DNA of 64,000 nt from Nodosilinea sp. LEGE 06152 (GCF_015207525.1 NZ_JADEWR010000011.1:20695-84694); one strand, 5' to 3'. Numbered from the stretch's first letter, positions 18,351-27,012 are shown. Notes: generated by a model not told the origin, from the sequence alone. Program-made: numbers and translations.

Positions 18351-19256
18351 GTGACGTATTTTGGCAAAGTGCTAACGGCAATGGTGACGCCATTTTCTGA
18401 AGATGGCACCGTAGACTATGCCGTAGCCGAGCGCCTGGCCGACTATTTAGTGAGCAACGGCAGCGACGGGCTGGTAGTGTGCGGTACTACCGGTGAGTCG
18501 CCTACGCTGAGCTGGCAGGAGGAATACCAGCTTTACAAGGTCGTTAAAGAGGCCGTGGCGGGTCGGGCTAAGGTGATTGCGGGCACGGGGTCTAACTCTA
18601 CCTCAGAGGCCATTGAGGCTACCCGCCACGCGGGTGACCTGGGTCTAGACGGGTCGCTACAGGTAGTGCCTTACTACAACAAGCCCTCCCAGGATGGGCT
18701 CTACCAGCATTTCAGTCAGATTGCGGCAGCGGTTCCCGATCTGCCCCTCATGCTGTACAACATTCCGGGACGAACCGGTTGTGCCCTGGCGGTAGAGACC
18801 ACTGCCCGCTTAGCCGAAATATCGAATATAGTGGCGATTAAGGAGGCCAGTGGAAGTTTAGATCACGCTAGTCAGGTTCGCTATCATACCCCTGCTGAGT
18901 TTGGCATCTACTCCGGGGACGATTCATTGACTCTGCCGGTGCTTGCTGTGGGCGGCTGTGGAGTGGTGAGTGTGGCCAGTCACCTGGTTGGCCCTCAAAT
19001 TCAAAGCATGGTGCAGGCCTACGAAGCGGGCAAGACCCGTTTGGCCACTGAAATTCATTTGCAGCTGTTGCCTTTGTTTAAGGTATTGTTTTTGACCACT
19101 AACCCGGTACCGCTTAAGGTAGCGTTGGCTCAGCAAGGCTGGCCGGTGGGCGCGGTGCGATCGCCTCTGTGCATGCCCGATGAGTCGGTGAGTATTGCGA
19201 TCGCAGGGGTGCTTCAGCAACTCTCTGCCCAGGGTGTCTTAGCCCCAAACCACTAG
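18351..19256 (+). CDS. dapA: 4-hydroxy-tetrahydrodipicolinate synthase
   Basis: Condenses pyruvate with aspartate semialdehyde, the first committed step to diaminopimelate and lysine. The 301-residue TIM barrel shows GTTGESPTL (phosphate/pyruvate loop), Tyr136 ([11 protein letters not shown]) and the Schiff-base Lys164 ([10 protein letters not shown]). The start is GTG at 18351 ([15 protein letters not shown]). It lies between asd and the RNase J gene. Confidence 0.97.
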   Translation: MTYFGKVLTAMVTPFSEDGTVDYAVAERLADYLVSNGSDGLVVCGTTGESPTLSWQEEYQLYKVVKEAVAGRAKVIAGTGSNSTSEAIEATRHAGDLGLDGSLQVVPYYNKPSQDGLYQHFSQIAAAVPDLPLMLYNIPGRTGCALAVETTARLAEISNIVAIKEASGSLDHASQVRYHTPAEFGIYSGDDSLTLPVLAVGGCGVVSVASHLVGPQIQSMVQAYEAGKTRLATEIHLQLLPLFKVLFLTTNPVPLKVALAQQGWPVGAVRSPLCMPDESVSIAIAGVLQQLSAQGVLAPNH

Positions 19257-19669
19257 GGCAGGCGGGTAACCCCAGTGCGGGCCGCTGCTCCCTTTAGGTA
19301 ACCCGTAGGGTATTTCAAAAAGAGCCCTTAAATTAAGCCCTCCCAGGTAAGCCTGTTTCTCCTAGCTTTCTAACAACTGAATAACCCGTTTGTCCTCTCT
19401 ATCTGTGTGACGTTATCTATGGATTTATCTGTACTGTCTATGGCCCTCGCTGCTCTATCTGCCGATGTTGCGACATCGACCTGGGCCTCAACGGTTCCTA
19501 TCACTGCTACTACCAACGCCTAGTGCCTCATCCGTGCGGCCTGCTGGTGAGATAACGGCCGCACCCGATGAGCTTTTGCGCCCTTGATGAAGGCTGCGCG
19601 CGGTTGAGCATTAGATACCATTCGTTACTTTTTCAAATTTTTCACAACGATTGTTTACTGACGAGATTT
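19257..19669 (+). other. dapA-rnj spacer / rnj leader
   Basis: A 413-nt gap ahead of the RNase J start. It contains a 34-codon ORF (19419-19523). Inside that ORF is a small perfect hairpin, CGATGT-TGCG-ACATCG (19463-19478). No clear terminator follows dapA, so read-through is possible. The rest is unassigned. Confidence 0.45.
19419..19523 (+). CDS. candidate small ORF upstream of rnj (34 aa)
   Basis: ATG at 19419 to TAG at 19523 encodes a 34-residue peptide rich in Ala, Ser and Thr (begins MDLSVLSMALAALSADV). The N-terminal half is moderately hydrophobic. No family is recognised. Its position in the leader of rnj, with a hairpin inside the ORF, would suit a regulatory leader peptide, but an accidental ORF is equally possible. 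There is no strong Shine-Dalgarno. Confidence 0.25.
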   Translation: MDLSVLSMALAALSADVATSTWASTVPITATTNA

Positions 19670-21553
19670 ATGACTTCAAATTCTGCCAATAACGCCCTGA
19701 AAATCATTCCTCTGGGGGGGCTGCATGAGATCGGCAAGAACACCTGCGTCTTCGAGATCAACGACGAAATTATGCTGCTCGATGCCGGGTTAGCCTTCCC
19801 CACCGATGGAATGCACGGGGTTAATATTGTGCTGCCCGACGTGACCTACCTGCGGGAAAATCGCCACAAAATTAAGGGCATGATTGTCACCCACGGTCAC
19901 GAAGACCACATCGGTGGCATTGCCTTTCACCTCAAGCAGTTCGACATTCCGGTGATCTACGGCCCTCGTCTAGCGATGGCGCTGCTGGAGGGCAAGCTGG
20001 AGGAAGCGGGCATGAGCGATCGCACCGAGCTGCGGCAGGTGCGCCCCCGTGAAACCGTGCGGGTGGGCAACTCCTTCCTAGTTGAGTACATTCGCAATAC
20101 CCACTCCATTGCCGACAGCTGCTCGGTGATCATTCACACCCCCGTGGGCATCGTGATCCACACGGGCGACTTTAAGTTTGACCACACTCCAGTTGACGGC
20201 GAAACCTTTGACATTCAAAAGCTAGCGGAGGCGGGCGAAAAGGGCGTGCTTTGCTTGGTTAGCGACTCCACCAACTCTGAAGTGCCCGGTCACACCCCCT
20301 CAGAGCGATCGGTGTTCCCTAACCTCGATCGCGAGTTCAGCAAAGCCGAAGGTCGCCTGATTGTCACTACCTTTTCGTCGTCGGTGCACCGGGTCAACAT
20401 GATTCTGGAACTGGCCCAAAAGCACAACCGCAAGGTGTTTGTGGTGGGGCGCTCCATGCTCAACGTGATTGCCCACGCCCGTGACCTGGGCTACATCAAG
20501 TGTCCCGAGAGTCTGTTTTTGCCGCTCAAATCCCTCAGCCACACCGCCGATGAGAACGTGCTGATTTTGACCACCGGCTCCCAGGGTGAGCCGATGGCGG
20601 CCCTCACCCGCATTGCCGATGACTCCCACCGGCAGCTCAAGGTCAAAAAAGGCGACACTGTCGTCTTCTCCGCCAACCCCATCCCAGGCAACACGATCTC
20701 GGTAGTCAACACCATCGACAAGCTGATGATGCGCGGGGCCAAGGTGGTCTATGGCAAAGACAAGGGCATTCACGTCTCCGGCCACGGTGCTCAGGAAGAC
20801 CAAAAGCTGATGCTGGCCCTCACCCGGCCCAAGTATTTTCTGCCAGTGCACGGCGAGCACCGCATGCTGGTCAAGCACTCCGAAACGGCTCAGAGCATGG
20901 GCGTGCCCGCTGAGAATATGGTGATCATCAACAACGGCGACATTGTTGAGGTCAACCCAGCGGGCATTCGCATTGCCGGGCAGGTGCCCTCGGGCATTGA
21001 GCTGGTCGATGCCTCCCGCGTCGGGGTCGTGGGCCGCGACGTGCTCAAGGAGCGGCAGCAGCTGGCAGAAGACGGCGTCGTTACCATTGCTGCCACCGTA
21101 GGCAACAACGGCAAGCTGGTGGCCGACCCCATCGTGCAGATTCGTGGGGTAGCTCAGTCAATTTCCCAGGAGCGGTTCCAGGGCCAGGTGAAGCAAATCA
21201 TTGCCCAGGTGCTATCTAGCCGTGGCGCTGAGCTGGTGGTGTCTAACGGCAACGGCAAAGCGACCCTCGACCTCGATGCCCTCAAAGCCGCCCTCGATCA
21301 AGATCTGCGCCGCTTGGTACGGCGCGAGCTAGACAAGCGCGACCCCATGCTAATTTTGCTGATTCAGGGAGCTGGTGTAGAAGGCTCAGTGCAATCGCAG
21401 CCCCAGGCCGAGCCCAAACCCAGGGCCCAGTCGAAGCCCAAGGCTGAACCAAAGGCCAAAGCAGAGCCCCAGCCCAAAGCAGAACTCGAGCCCGAAGTTG
21501 TGGTGACCGAGCGCCGCACTCGCACCCGAGCCACGGCAGCGTCGGCATCCTAA
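19670..21553 (+). CDS. rnj: ribonuclease J
   Basis: Metallo-beta-lactamase/beta-CASP RNase with 5'-exo and endonuclease activity in mRNA decay and rRNA maturation. The metal motif HGHEDHIGG starts at His75; HTHSIADSC-type and HTGDFKFDHTP motifs follow, with the beta-CASP region (SGHGAQEDQKLMLAL, LPVHGEHRML) and the C-terminal domain. The last ~50 residues are a Pro/Lys/Glu/Ala low-complexity tail before a Thr/Arg-rich end. The ATG at 19670 (MTSNSANNALKIIPLGG) fits the family; the frame stays open to an ATG at 19568 but that segment is unlike RNase J. The gene follows asd-dapA and precedes rne. Confidence 0.96.
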   Translation: MTSNSANNALKIIPLGGLHEIGKNTCVFEINDEIMLLDAGLAFPTDGMHGVNIVLPDVTYLRENRHKIKGMIVTHGHEDHIGGIAFHLKQFDIPVIYGPRLAMALLEGKLEEAGMSDRTELRQVRPRETVRVGNSFLVEYIRNTHSIADSCSVIIHTPVGIVIHTGDFKFDHTPVDGETFDIQKLAEAGEKGVLCLVSDSTNSEVPGHTPSERSVFPNLDREFSKAEGRLIVTTFSSSVHRVNMILELAQKHNRKVFVVGRSMLNVIAHARDLGYIKCPESLFLPLKSLSHTADENVLILTTGSQGEPMAALTRIADDSHRQLKVKKGDTVVFSANPIPGNTISVVNTIDKLMMRGAKVVYGKDKGIHVSGHGAQEDQKLMLALTRPKYFLPVHGEHRMLVKHSETAQSMGVPAENMVIINNGDIVEVNPAGIRIAGQVPSGIELVDASRVGVVGRDVLKERQQLAEDGVVTIAATVGNNGKLVADPIVQIRGVAQSISQERFQGQVKQIIAQVLSSRGAELVVSNGNGKATLDLDALKAALDQDLRRLVRRELDKRDPMLILLIQGAGVEGSVQSQPQAEPKPRAQSKPKAEPKAKAEPQPKAELEPEVVVTERRTRTRATAASAS

Positions 21554-21568
21554 GACGGTTTAGATATT

Positions 21569-21611
21569 AAAAGGGAGGGGCGATCGCGGCTGCGATCGCC
21601 CCTCCCTTTTT
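21569..21611 (+). terminator. intrinsic terminator after rnj (HIP1-based stem)
   Basis: AAAAGGGAGGGGCGATCGC (21569-21587), a GGCT loop, then the exact complement GCGATCGCCCCTCCCTTTT and a further T. The 19-bp stem ends in a T5 run directly after the rnj stop. The A-run on the left also makes it usable on the opposite strand. The stem's apical part is two facing HIP1 octamers. Confidence 0.9.
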
Positions 21612-21695
21612 GCTTACTGAGCGATCGCCTGCGCCGTGTAAACCGACATTGCGGGTGCAGATTTTGCATACTTGTGGTAAAAAGGTACGCAATAT

Positions 21696-21725
21696 CATGT
21701 TGCTGCTTCTGCCGGGCGCTATAAT
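21696..21725 (+). promoter_or_regulatory. candidate rne promoter
   Basis: A perfect TATAAT lies at 21720-21725, with ATGTTG 17 bp upstream as a weak -35. It follows the rnj terminator and would start transcription near 21732. That gives rne a leader of about 370 nt, in keeping with the long leaders known for cyanobacterial rne. Confidence 0.5.
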
Positions 21726-21731
21726 GCACAC

Positions 21732-22103
21732 AGCAGGAGCTGATGTACCTGAGCAAAGGTGCATAGCAAGTGTCTTAAGCAGCTACACATCCTTAGCGCT
21801 CAAGGCTTCTGTCAGAATTTTTGTTCAGCTTGTGCGGTTTACCCAAGCAGATCTAGCGCAAACGAGATCCAATACGAACAAGAATTCCCACAGTCGCCCA
21901 GCGAGTTGAGTGATCTGTGCATGCCCTTAGGAAGCAGAAGTTCGTTGCGGTGTCGCAATGATCTTTATTGCAAAGCCTTTGCAAACGAGTTTTCCGACGA
22001 CCCGGTGGCGGTGTTGACGTGGCAGGTGAATGGCCAAATCACCCACTCAGGGCAGGAAAAGCAGACTTTATTCGCCCCGGTGAGCGTTGTATGAGGAATT
22101 TGA
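21732..22103 (+). other. long rne 5' leader
   Basis: About 370 nt without a recognised gene. In Synechocystis the rne leader is long and takes part in RNase E autoregulation, so a similar role is likely. AU-rich single-strand candidates include CAGAATTTTTGTTCAG and GATCTTTATTGC. A frame open from 21759 to 22094 stops 9 nt before the rne ATG; its product resembles no family I know. A TGAGGAATTTGA stretch with a GAGGA core precedes the start codon. Confidence 0.5.
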
Positions 22104-24302
22104 ATGCCGAAGCAGATTGTTATTGCTGAGCAAAACCGAATCGCTGCGGTTTTTTCTGAAGATCAGATCCAAGAGCTGATCGTGGCTACGGGTAGCCACC
22201 AGGTTAGCGACATTTATTTGGGAACGGTAGAAAACGTGCTGCCCGGCATTGATGCCGCCTTCGTCAACATCGGCGACAGCGAGCGCAACGGCTTCATGCA
22301 CGTGACCGACCTTGGCCCCCTAAAGCTCAAGCGCAGCGCTGGTTCTATTACTGAGCTTGTGGTGCCCCAGCAGAAAGTGCTGGTGCAGATCATGAAAGAG
22401 CCCACTGGCAACAAGGGGCCTCGCCTGACGGGCAACATCAGTCTGCCGGGGCGCTACCTGGTCTTGATGCCCTCCGGGCGTGGGGTTAACCTGTCCCGCC
22501 GCATTCGCAGCGAGAGCGAGCGCAACCGGCTGCGGGCTCTGGCCATTCTAGTTAAGCCCGCCGGTATGGGGCTGCTGGTGCGCACCGAGGCCGAAGGCAT
22601 CAGCGAAAATGCCATCATTGAAGACTTAGAAACTCTGCAAAAGCAGTGGGAAAGCATTCAGCAGCAGGCGCTAGCCACTCGCCCCCCCGCTCTGCTCAAC
22701 CGCGATGACGACTTCATTCAGCGGGTGCTGCGCGACGCCTACAACGCAGACGTTAACCGCATCGTCACCGACTCTAGCACCGGCATGAAGCGGGTGAAGC
22801 AGCACCTCGCCAACTGGAGCGATGGCCAGGTACCCACTGGGGTACTGATTGACCACCACCGCGAGCGCATCCCTATTCTGGAATATTTCCGGGTTAATGC
22901 CGCCATTCGCGAGGCCCTCAAGCCTAGGGTAGACCTGCCCTCTGGTGGCTACATTATCATCGAGCGCACCGAGGCACTGACGGTCATCGACGTTAACTCT
23001 GGCTCCTTTACGCGCTCGGCCACCGCCCGCGAAACGGTGCTGTGGACCAACTGCGAAGCCGCTACCGAAATTGCTCGGCAGCTGCGCCTGCGCAACATTG
23101 CCGGGGTCATTGTGGTCGACTTCATCGACATGGACTCGCGGCGCGACAAGCTACAGGTGTTGGAGCACTTCACCAAAGCGCTGCGCTCTGATAAGGCCCG
23201 GCCTCAAATTTCGCAGCTGTCTGAGCTAGGGCTGGTCGAACTGACTCGCAAACGCCAGGGCCAAAATATTTATGAGTTGTTTGGTCGCCCCTGCCCTACC
23301 TGCGGCGGGCTAGGCCATCTAGTTCACCTGCCTGGCGAGGCTCTGGCCGACAGTGGGCAAGATATACCGCGCGCGCCAATTTCTGGCGGCGGGGTTGCGC
23401 CTCCGCTGGCACCACCCCTGGGAGATACAGACATAGACGGTCGCCCCGATCTGCAGGAGCTCGATCTAGTCAACCACCCCAGCTACCAAGATCGCTCAGG
23501 GCGAGGCAACAACCGCCGCCGTCGCCGTCGGGATCCCCTACCCACCACTCGCAGCAACGGTAGAGATGTACCTGTGGTGAAAGAGGCGGGGCCACCAGTG
23601 CCTAGCCTCGACGTGAAGGAGCCCGCCGAGTCGGTGGCACCGGTAATTATCAGTAAGACTGAGGATGATAAAGTACCGACCCGTGGCCGAGGGCGAACCG
23701 GGGGCCGAAGCGATGTACAAAGCGATCCATCCCGGAATCGTAAACCCGCTACCTCACCCCAGGTGGTGACCGTAGAAATGACTCCCGATGAGCAGCGCAT
23801 CTACGCCATGATGGGAATTTCGCCGATGGTGCTATCAACTCAGGAGGTGGCCGATCCTCGCAATGTTGTGGTGTCTGTGGTGCTGCCGGGCCAGGCACCT
23901 CCGGAGGTGGTTTCGTTACCCGAAGAAACTTGGGCGGAGGCTTCGACAGCGGCTCCGGCAGCCCCGGCAGAGGTGCCGACACTAGCGATCGCCGATCCCG
24001 AAGCATCGGCTAAGCCATCTCCCAGTCGCACAGTGCGCACTCGGGCCGCCCGTGCCAAAGCTCAGGAAGCCGAAAGTTTACTCGACGGTTCACCCGACAG
24101 TGGTAATGCACCGCCAGAAACTGCACCGACAGACGCGATCGCCGGTATTCCCGAGCCGGCCATTGAAACCCTAGCCATTGCCGAACCCAGCCCTGTCGAA
24201 GCGGCACCTGAGCCAGAGGGCGAAGCCACCAGCAACGTGCGCCGCCGCCGCCGCCGTCGGTCTTCCGCTGCCGATGGTAGCGATGACGGTAGCGACGAGT
24301 AA
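22104..24302 (+). CDS. rne: ribonuclease E/G
   Basis: Endoribonuclease of mRNA decay and rRNA/tRNA processing. The catalytic half contains the S1 domain (about 35-120), the 5'-sensor/RNase H region, catalytic Asp296 (VIDVNSGSF) and Asp339 (VVDFIDMDSRR), and the zinc-link Cys397/Cys400 (RPCPTCGGLGH). The 732-residue length reflects a ~330-residue disordered C-terminal part, Pro/Ala/Glu-rich with an internal Arg cluster (NNRRRRRRDP). The protein ends in an Arg-rich stretch (RRRRRRSS) like the cyanobacterial PNPase-binding tail. It is followed after 18 nt by rnhB. Confidence 0.97.
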   Translation: MPKQIVIAEQNRIAAVFSEDQIQELIVATGSHQVSDIYLGTVENVLPGIDAAFVNIGDSERNGFMHVTDLGPLKLKRSAGSITELVVPQQKVLVQIMKEPTGNKGPRLTGNISLPGRYLVLMPSGRGVNLSRRIRSESERNRLRALAILVKPAGMGLLVRTEAEGISENAIIEDLETLQKQWESIQQQALATRPPALLNRDDDFIQRVLRDAYNADVNRIVTDSSTGMKRVKQHLANWSDGQVPTGVLIDHHRERIPILEYFRVNAAIREALKPRVDLPSGGYIIIERTEALTVIDVNSGSFTRSATARETVLWTNCEAATEIARQLRLRNIAGVIVVDFIDMDSRRDKLQVLEHFTKALRSDKARPQISQLSELGLVELTRKRQGQNIYELFGRPCPTCGGLGHLVHLPGEALADSGQDIPRAPISGGGVAPPLAPPLGDTDIDGRPDLQELDLVNHPSYQDRSGRGNNRRRRRRDPLPTTRSNGRDVPVVKEAGPPVPSLDVKEPAESVAPVIISKTEDDKVPTRGRGRTGGRSDVQSDPSRNRKPATSPQVVTVEMTPDEQRIYAMMGISPMVLSTQEVADPRNVVVSVVLPGQAPPEVVSLPEETWAEASTAAPAAPAEVPTLAIADPEASAKPSPSRTVRTRAARAKAQEAESLLDGSPDSGNAPPETAPTDAIAGIPEPAIETLAIAEPSPVEAAPEPEGEATSNVRRRRRRRSSAADGSDDGSDE

Positions 24303-24320
24303 ACCCAAGGGTAATGGCCT

Positions 24321-24908
24321 ATGGAGCCTAACCATGACTCGGCGACTAAAGTGGCCGGGGTAGACGAGGTGGGCCGGGGGTGCCTGTTTGGCCCCGTGGT
24401 GGCAGCAGTGGTAGTGCTGTTACCCGATGCCTGTGAACAGCTTCAGTCGCTGGGGGTGACCGACAGCAAGCGGCTCAACCCATCCCAGCGCGAGAGTTTG
24501 ATCGTACCAATTAAAACTCTGGCTACAGACTATGCCCTGGGGCTAGCCACCGTCTACGACATTGAGCGATTGAATATTCTCTATGCCAGTCTCCTGGCAA
24601 TGCGCCGGGCGCTGCGTCGCCTGAGCGTGCTCCCCGACCTCTGCTTAGTAGACGGTAACCAGCCCATACCCAACCTCGGCCTACCTCAGCAAACCGTAGT
24701 GCAGGGCGATCGCCTGCATACAGAAATCGCCGCCGCCAGCATTTTGGCTAAGGTCTGGCGCGATCGCTTGCTCGTGCGTCTCGATCGCCGCTACCCCGGC
24801 TATCATCTGGCTCGCAACAAGGGCTACGGTAGCGCCGCCCATCGACTGGCCCTGCAAACCCTGGGACCAACTCCCCAGCACCGAAGATCTTTTAAGGGCT
24901 GTGGCTAG
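24321..24908 (+). CDS. rnhB: ribonuclease HII
   Basis: Cleaves RNA in RNA-DNA hybrids and at single ribonucleotides in DNA. The 195-residue protein shows the active-site Asp15-Glu16 in VDEVGRGCLFGP, the next Asp in CLVDGNQPIP, and the TEIAAASILAKVWRD and HRRSFKG motifs. The rne-rnhB pairing with an 18-nt gap is typical of cyanobacteria and indicates one transcript. Its stop overlaps the convergent neighbour's stop within a single CTAG. Confidence 0.96.
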   Translation: MEPNHDSATKVAGVDEVGRGCLFGPVVAAVVVLLPDACEQLQSLGVTDSKRLNPSQRESLIVPIKTLATDYALGLATVYDIERLNILYASLLAMRRALRRLSVLPDLCLVDGNQPIPNLGLPQQTVVQGDRLHTEIAAASILAKVWRDRLLVRLDRRYPGYHLARNKGYGSAAHRLALQTLGPTPQHRRSFKGCG

Positions 24909-25663
24909 CGCAGCCCTGGGGCGGCTAAGGCAACCTGCTCGGCAAAGGTACTGGCCCGATCAAACCCTTCAATGGCAATGCGAACGTAGGCCGAAAGCCA
25001 CCGAAAGCGGTTGGCCGTCTCCAGAGGGATCGGCACCTTGCTAAATAAAATTACCGCAAATAGCTCTCCAGCCGGGGTTAGCCCCCCAAAGCCCAGCACC
25101 GACTGCACCCCATAGGGTTTGACAAACTGCTTCTGGGCCGGAATGTAGGGGCTGTCTAACGCCGCAGGCACATAGAACACGTTGAAAGACCTGTGGGGTG
25201 TGTCAGTAATCAGGGTAGGTACGGTTTCGATTACCTTGCTCACCTCTAGACCAAACTGCTGAATCAGCTGCAAAATCATCGGTGCCCGGTGCACAAAGTC
25301 TTGATCGAGCAGCGGAATGCCCTGATGGCCGGTAGAACCCTGGCGGTGGTTCCACTGGGGCTCGTCGCCAGCGGTAGCCAGTAGCGTCAGGCACTTGGTG
25401 GCCGAAGGCACGTACTGACCCTGCAAAACCCCCCGAGCCGACTCCTGCACCGCTGCAGGTAAAAAACCAAAGGGGTGGGTTACAAAGAACCGGATGAGGG
25501 CACAGGCAGGCTTGCCGGTGCGAGGATCGACAAAGTTCTCATACAGGTAGCGCACCACCCGGTCAGCAGTTTCTTCCATACTCTGCGATCGCTCATCCAT
25601 GTTGCGCAACGTGACCGCACATTGGCACATATCGGCCTTAGAAAATTGCTCTAAGTTATACAT
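24905..25663 (-). CDS. stand-alone cyanobacterial sensor-type domain protein
   Basis: A 252-residue cytoplasmic protein that resembles the N-terminal input domain (MYNLEQFSKADM..., SMEETADRVVRYLYENFVDPRTGKPACALIRFF) found ahead of PAS/GAF and histidine-kinase modules in many cyanobacterial signalling proteins. Later conserved blocks are CLTLLATAGDEPQWN, GHQGIPL, FNVFYVPAALDSPYIPAQ and VLGFGGLTPAGELFAVILFSK. No kinase, receiver, cyclase or DNA-binding domain follows, so it is either a lone sensor that works through a partner or the remnant of a larger kinase. The ligand is unknown. Confidence 0.7.
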   Translation of the reverse strand: MYNLEQFSKADMCQCAVTLRNMDERSQSMEETADRVVRYLYENFVDPRTGKPACALIRFFVTHPFGFLPAAVQESARGVLQGQYVPSATKCLTLLATAGDEPQWNHRQGSTGHQGIPLLDQDFVHRAPMILQLIQQFGLEVSKVIETVPTLITDTPHRSFNVFYVPAALDSPYIPAQKQFVKPYGVQSVLGFGGLTPAGELFAVILFSKVPIPLETANRFRWLSAYVRIAIEGFDRASTFAEQVALAAPGLR

Positions 25664-26071
25664 TGCTTACCCCATGATGGAACCAGTCTATGGGCCAATC
25701 ATGGAGTGGGTATCAAAGTATTGGTGTTCATAAAAAACACTTTTATTGAATTAGCAATAACCCCAAGGCATCTTAGCTGAGGCTTTACAGTATAAAGCTT
25801 TCAACATATTTTCTGAGGCTTTCCGGATTTTTGATCGTAGGTTTTACTGGGGTTTTGCAAACGTTAAAAGTCCTTCTTAAAGGACTAAAGAGTCAGCCAA
25901 ATTGGCTTGAGCAGAAATTGAGTAACGTAGGAGAATTTCTCCAAACGCCCAGGATCAGAGAATTTGCCTAACCTAAAAGAATTTCTTAACCAGAAACGTA
26001 TTGCTGAAGGTACTGTTCGTGCCAGGGAAGACTATTAGCAGTGGTGGCCAGAAGTGCTGTGGCGATCGAGT

Positions 26072-26197
26072 TATAGCGGTGGCCAGTTCGCCTAGGACAT
26101 CGGTAACCGCCAGTGGCGAAAACTCGGGCGGCAAACTGGCGTATAGCCATCGCTCCAGAAGCTCCAGAATATTCTAATCGTCCTGGCGATGGCTATA
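26072..26197. repeat. dispersed repeat family 2, copy A
   Basis: A ~126-bp element running from TATAGCGGTGGCCAG to CTGGCGATGGCTATA, so the ends are imperfect inverted repeats. The interior contains GGCGTATAGCCATCGC, which pairs with the right end to form a stem. The same order of blocks (CTAGGACATCGG, CCAGTGGCGAAAACT, GGCGTATAGCCA, GGCGATGGCTATA) occurs in inverted orientation at 49489-49615 and, weaker, at 28273-28363. Confidence 0.7.
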
Positions 26198-26316
26198 AGT
26201 CAAGGCAAGGTAAGCCTCCTACCCGTGTAGCCAAGATGTCCACCCTACAAATTTTTACAGTTATACAGATGTACTTACCTGGGGGTGAGGGTTAGGTGCT
26301 CTCCTCAACGGTTTTT

Positions 26317-26424
26317 CTAAAAGGGATGGCAGCGGTGCTCAGTTTGACCACCGACAAGTTCGAAGGGAACGCCAGTGGTTGTCAGGCACAGCACCAGCCA
26401 CGCCCAGGAGAGGAGTTTGGCCAT
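26317..26424 (-). CDS. possible small secreted peptide (35 aa)
   Basis: ATG at 26424 to TAG at 26317, preceded by an AAAGGTG Shine-Dalgarno-like stretch. The product starts MAKLLSWAWLVLCLTTTG, which looks like a signal peptide or a short membrane segment, and ends with GGQTEHRCHPF. No family is recognised. It may be the decayed start of a larger exported protein or a random ORF. Confidence 0.3.
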   Translation of the reverse strand: MAKLLSWAWLVLCLTTTGVPFELVGGQTEHRCHPF

Positions 26425-26664
26425 TCACCTTTCGTTACACTTTAGATGCGGGGTTAGGAGCATGCTGAACTTTAACCGCAACCGTCGTAAGTTGAACCCC
26501 AGGGAATGCAGACGCTAGCACCAGCGTTGGCCCGGCAAAGTAATTATGCCCGGCGACCGGACTACCGCTGGTATACGGATACTGTGCCCTCTGGCTCTGC
26601 AAGCCAGCAGATTAGCGAAACGCGTAAATTTCACGATTGCTAGCTCAGCAATATCAAAAATAGG

Positions 26665-26694
26665 TTTCCATAGCCCTCAGTTGTTTGCTATGCT
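26665..26694 (+). promoter_or_regulatory. candidate tRNA-Leu promoter
   Basis: TTTCCA (26665-26670), an 18-bp spacer and TATGCT (26689-26694) lie just upstream of the tRNA. This would start transcription close to the mature 5' end. Confidence 0.45.
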
Positions 26695-26706
26695 AAAAAG
26701 CCGAAC

Positions 26707-26788
26707 GCGGATGTGGCGGAATTGGTAGACGCGCTAGATTTAGGTTCTAGTGTCTTCGGACGTGAAGGTTCAAGTCCTTTCATCCGCA
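26707..26788 (+). tRNA. tRNA-Leu (anticodon UAG)
   Basis: The acceptor arms GCGGATG/CATCCGC pair perfectly and the discriminator base is A. The D-arm region (GGCGGAATTGGTAGACGC) is typical of tRNA-Leu. The anticodon stem CTAGA/TCTAG encloses TTTAGGT, giving anticodon TAG for CUN codons. A long variable arm (TGTCTTCGGACGT) marks it as class II, and the T-arm has the GGTTCAAGTCC motif. CCA is not encoded. Confidence 0.96.
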
Positions 26789-26796
26789 TAAAATAT

Positions 26797-26832
26797 CAAT
26801 CGCTAGGGTCAGAGCACTGACCTTAGCGATTG
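26797..26832 (+). terminator. hairpin after tRNA-Leu
   Basis: CAATCGCTAGGGTCAG and CTGACCTTAGCGATTG form a 16-bp stem with one G-T pair around an AGCA loop, 8 nt after the tRNA 3' end. It is a likely terminator or 3'-processing structure, although no strong T-run follows. Confidence 0.6.
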
Positions 26833-26892
26833 GATTATGAATTTGTCGTAGGCGGCATTCGACTCCCATCGCCCTAATGTAAGCCAAGATTT

Positions 26893-26924
26893 TTTGAGGG
26901 GCGATCGCGCGATCGCCCCTCAAA
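26893..26924. repeat. 32-nt perfect palindrome of two HIP1 sites
   Basis: TTTGAGGGGCGATCGC is directly followed by its exact complement. Its core (GGGGCGATCGC facing GCGATCGCCCC) is the same as in the rnj terminator. On the plus strand a T6 run precedes it and CTTAA follows, so as a terminator it would be weak. It lies downstream of both the tRNA and the convergent membrane-protein gene. Confidence 0.55.
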
Positions 26925-27012
26925 CTTAATGTGGACAAGTAGTCATCTGTAGCATGTCTCCTCGGTGACCTTCTGGATCTCCAACTGAACACGGCTAGAA
27001 AATGATTTAATC

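Larger units (their letters stand above)
25664..26664. other. 1-kb gene-poor region before tRNA-Leu
   Basis: No substantial gene is supported. The left part is AT-rich, with a perfect 7-bp hairpin AGTCCTT-CTTA-AAGGACT (25869-25886). The middle holds repeat-family-2 copy A (26072-26197). The right part has a possible 35-codon minus-strand ORF (26317-26424). Short open frames elsewhere look random. Confidence 0.5.

Noticed and set aside
20300..20878. 192-codon minus-strand frame inside rnj
   Set aside because: It is the complement of well-conserved RNase J coding sequence, with His/Val/Gly-rich composition and no recognisable domain.
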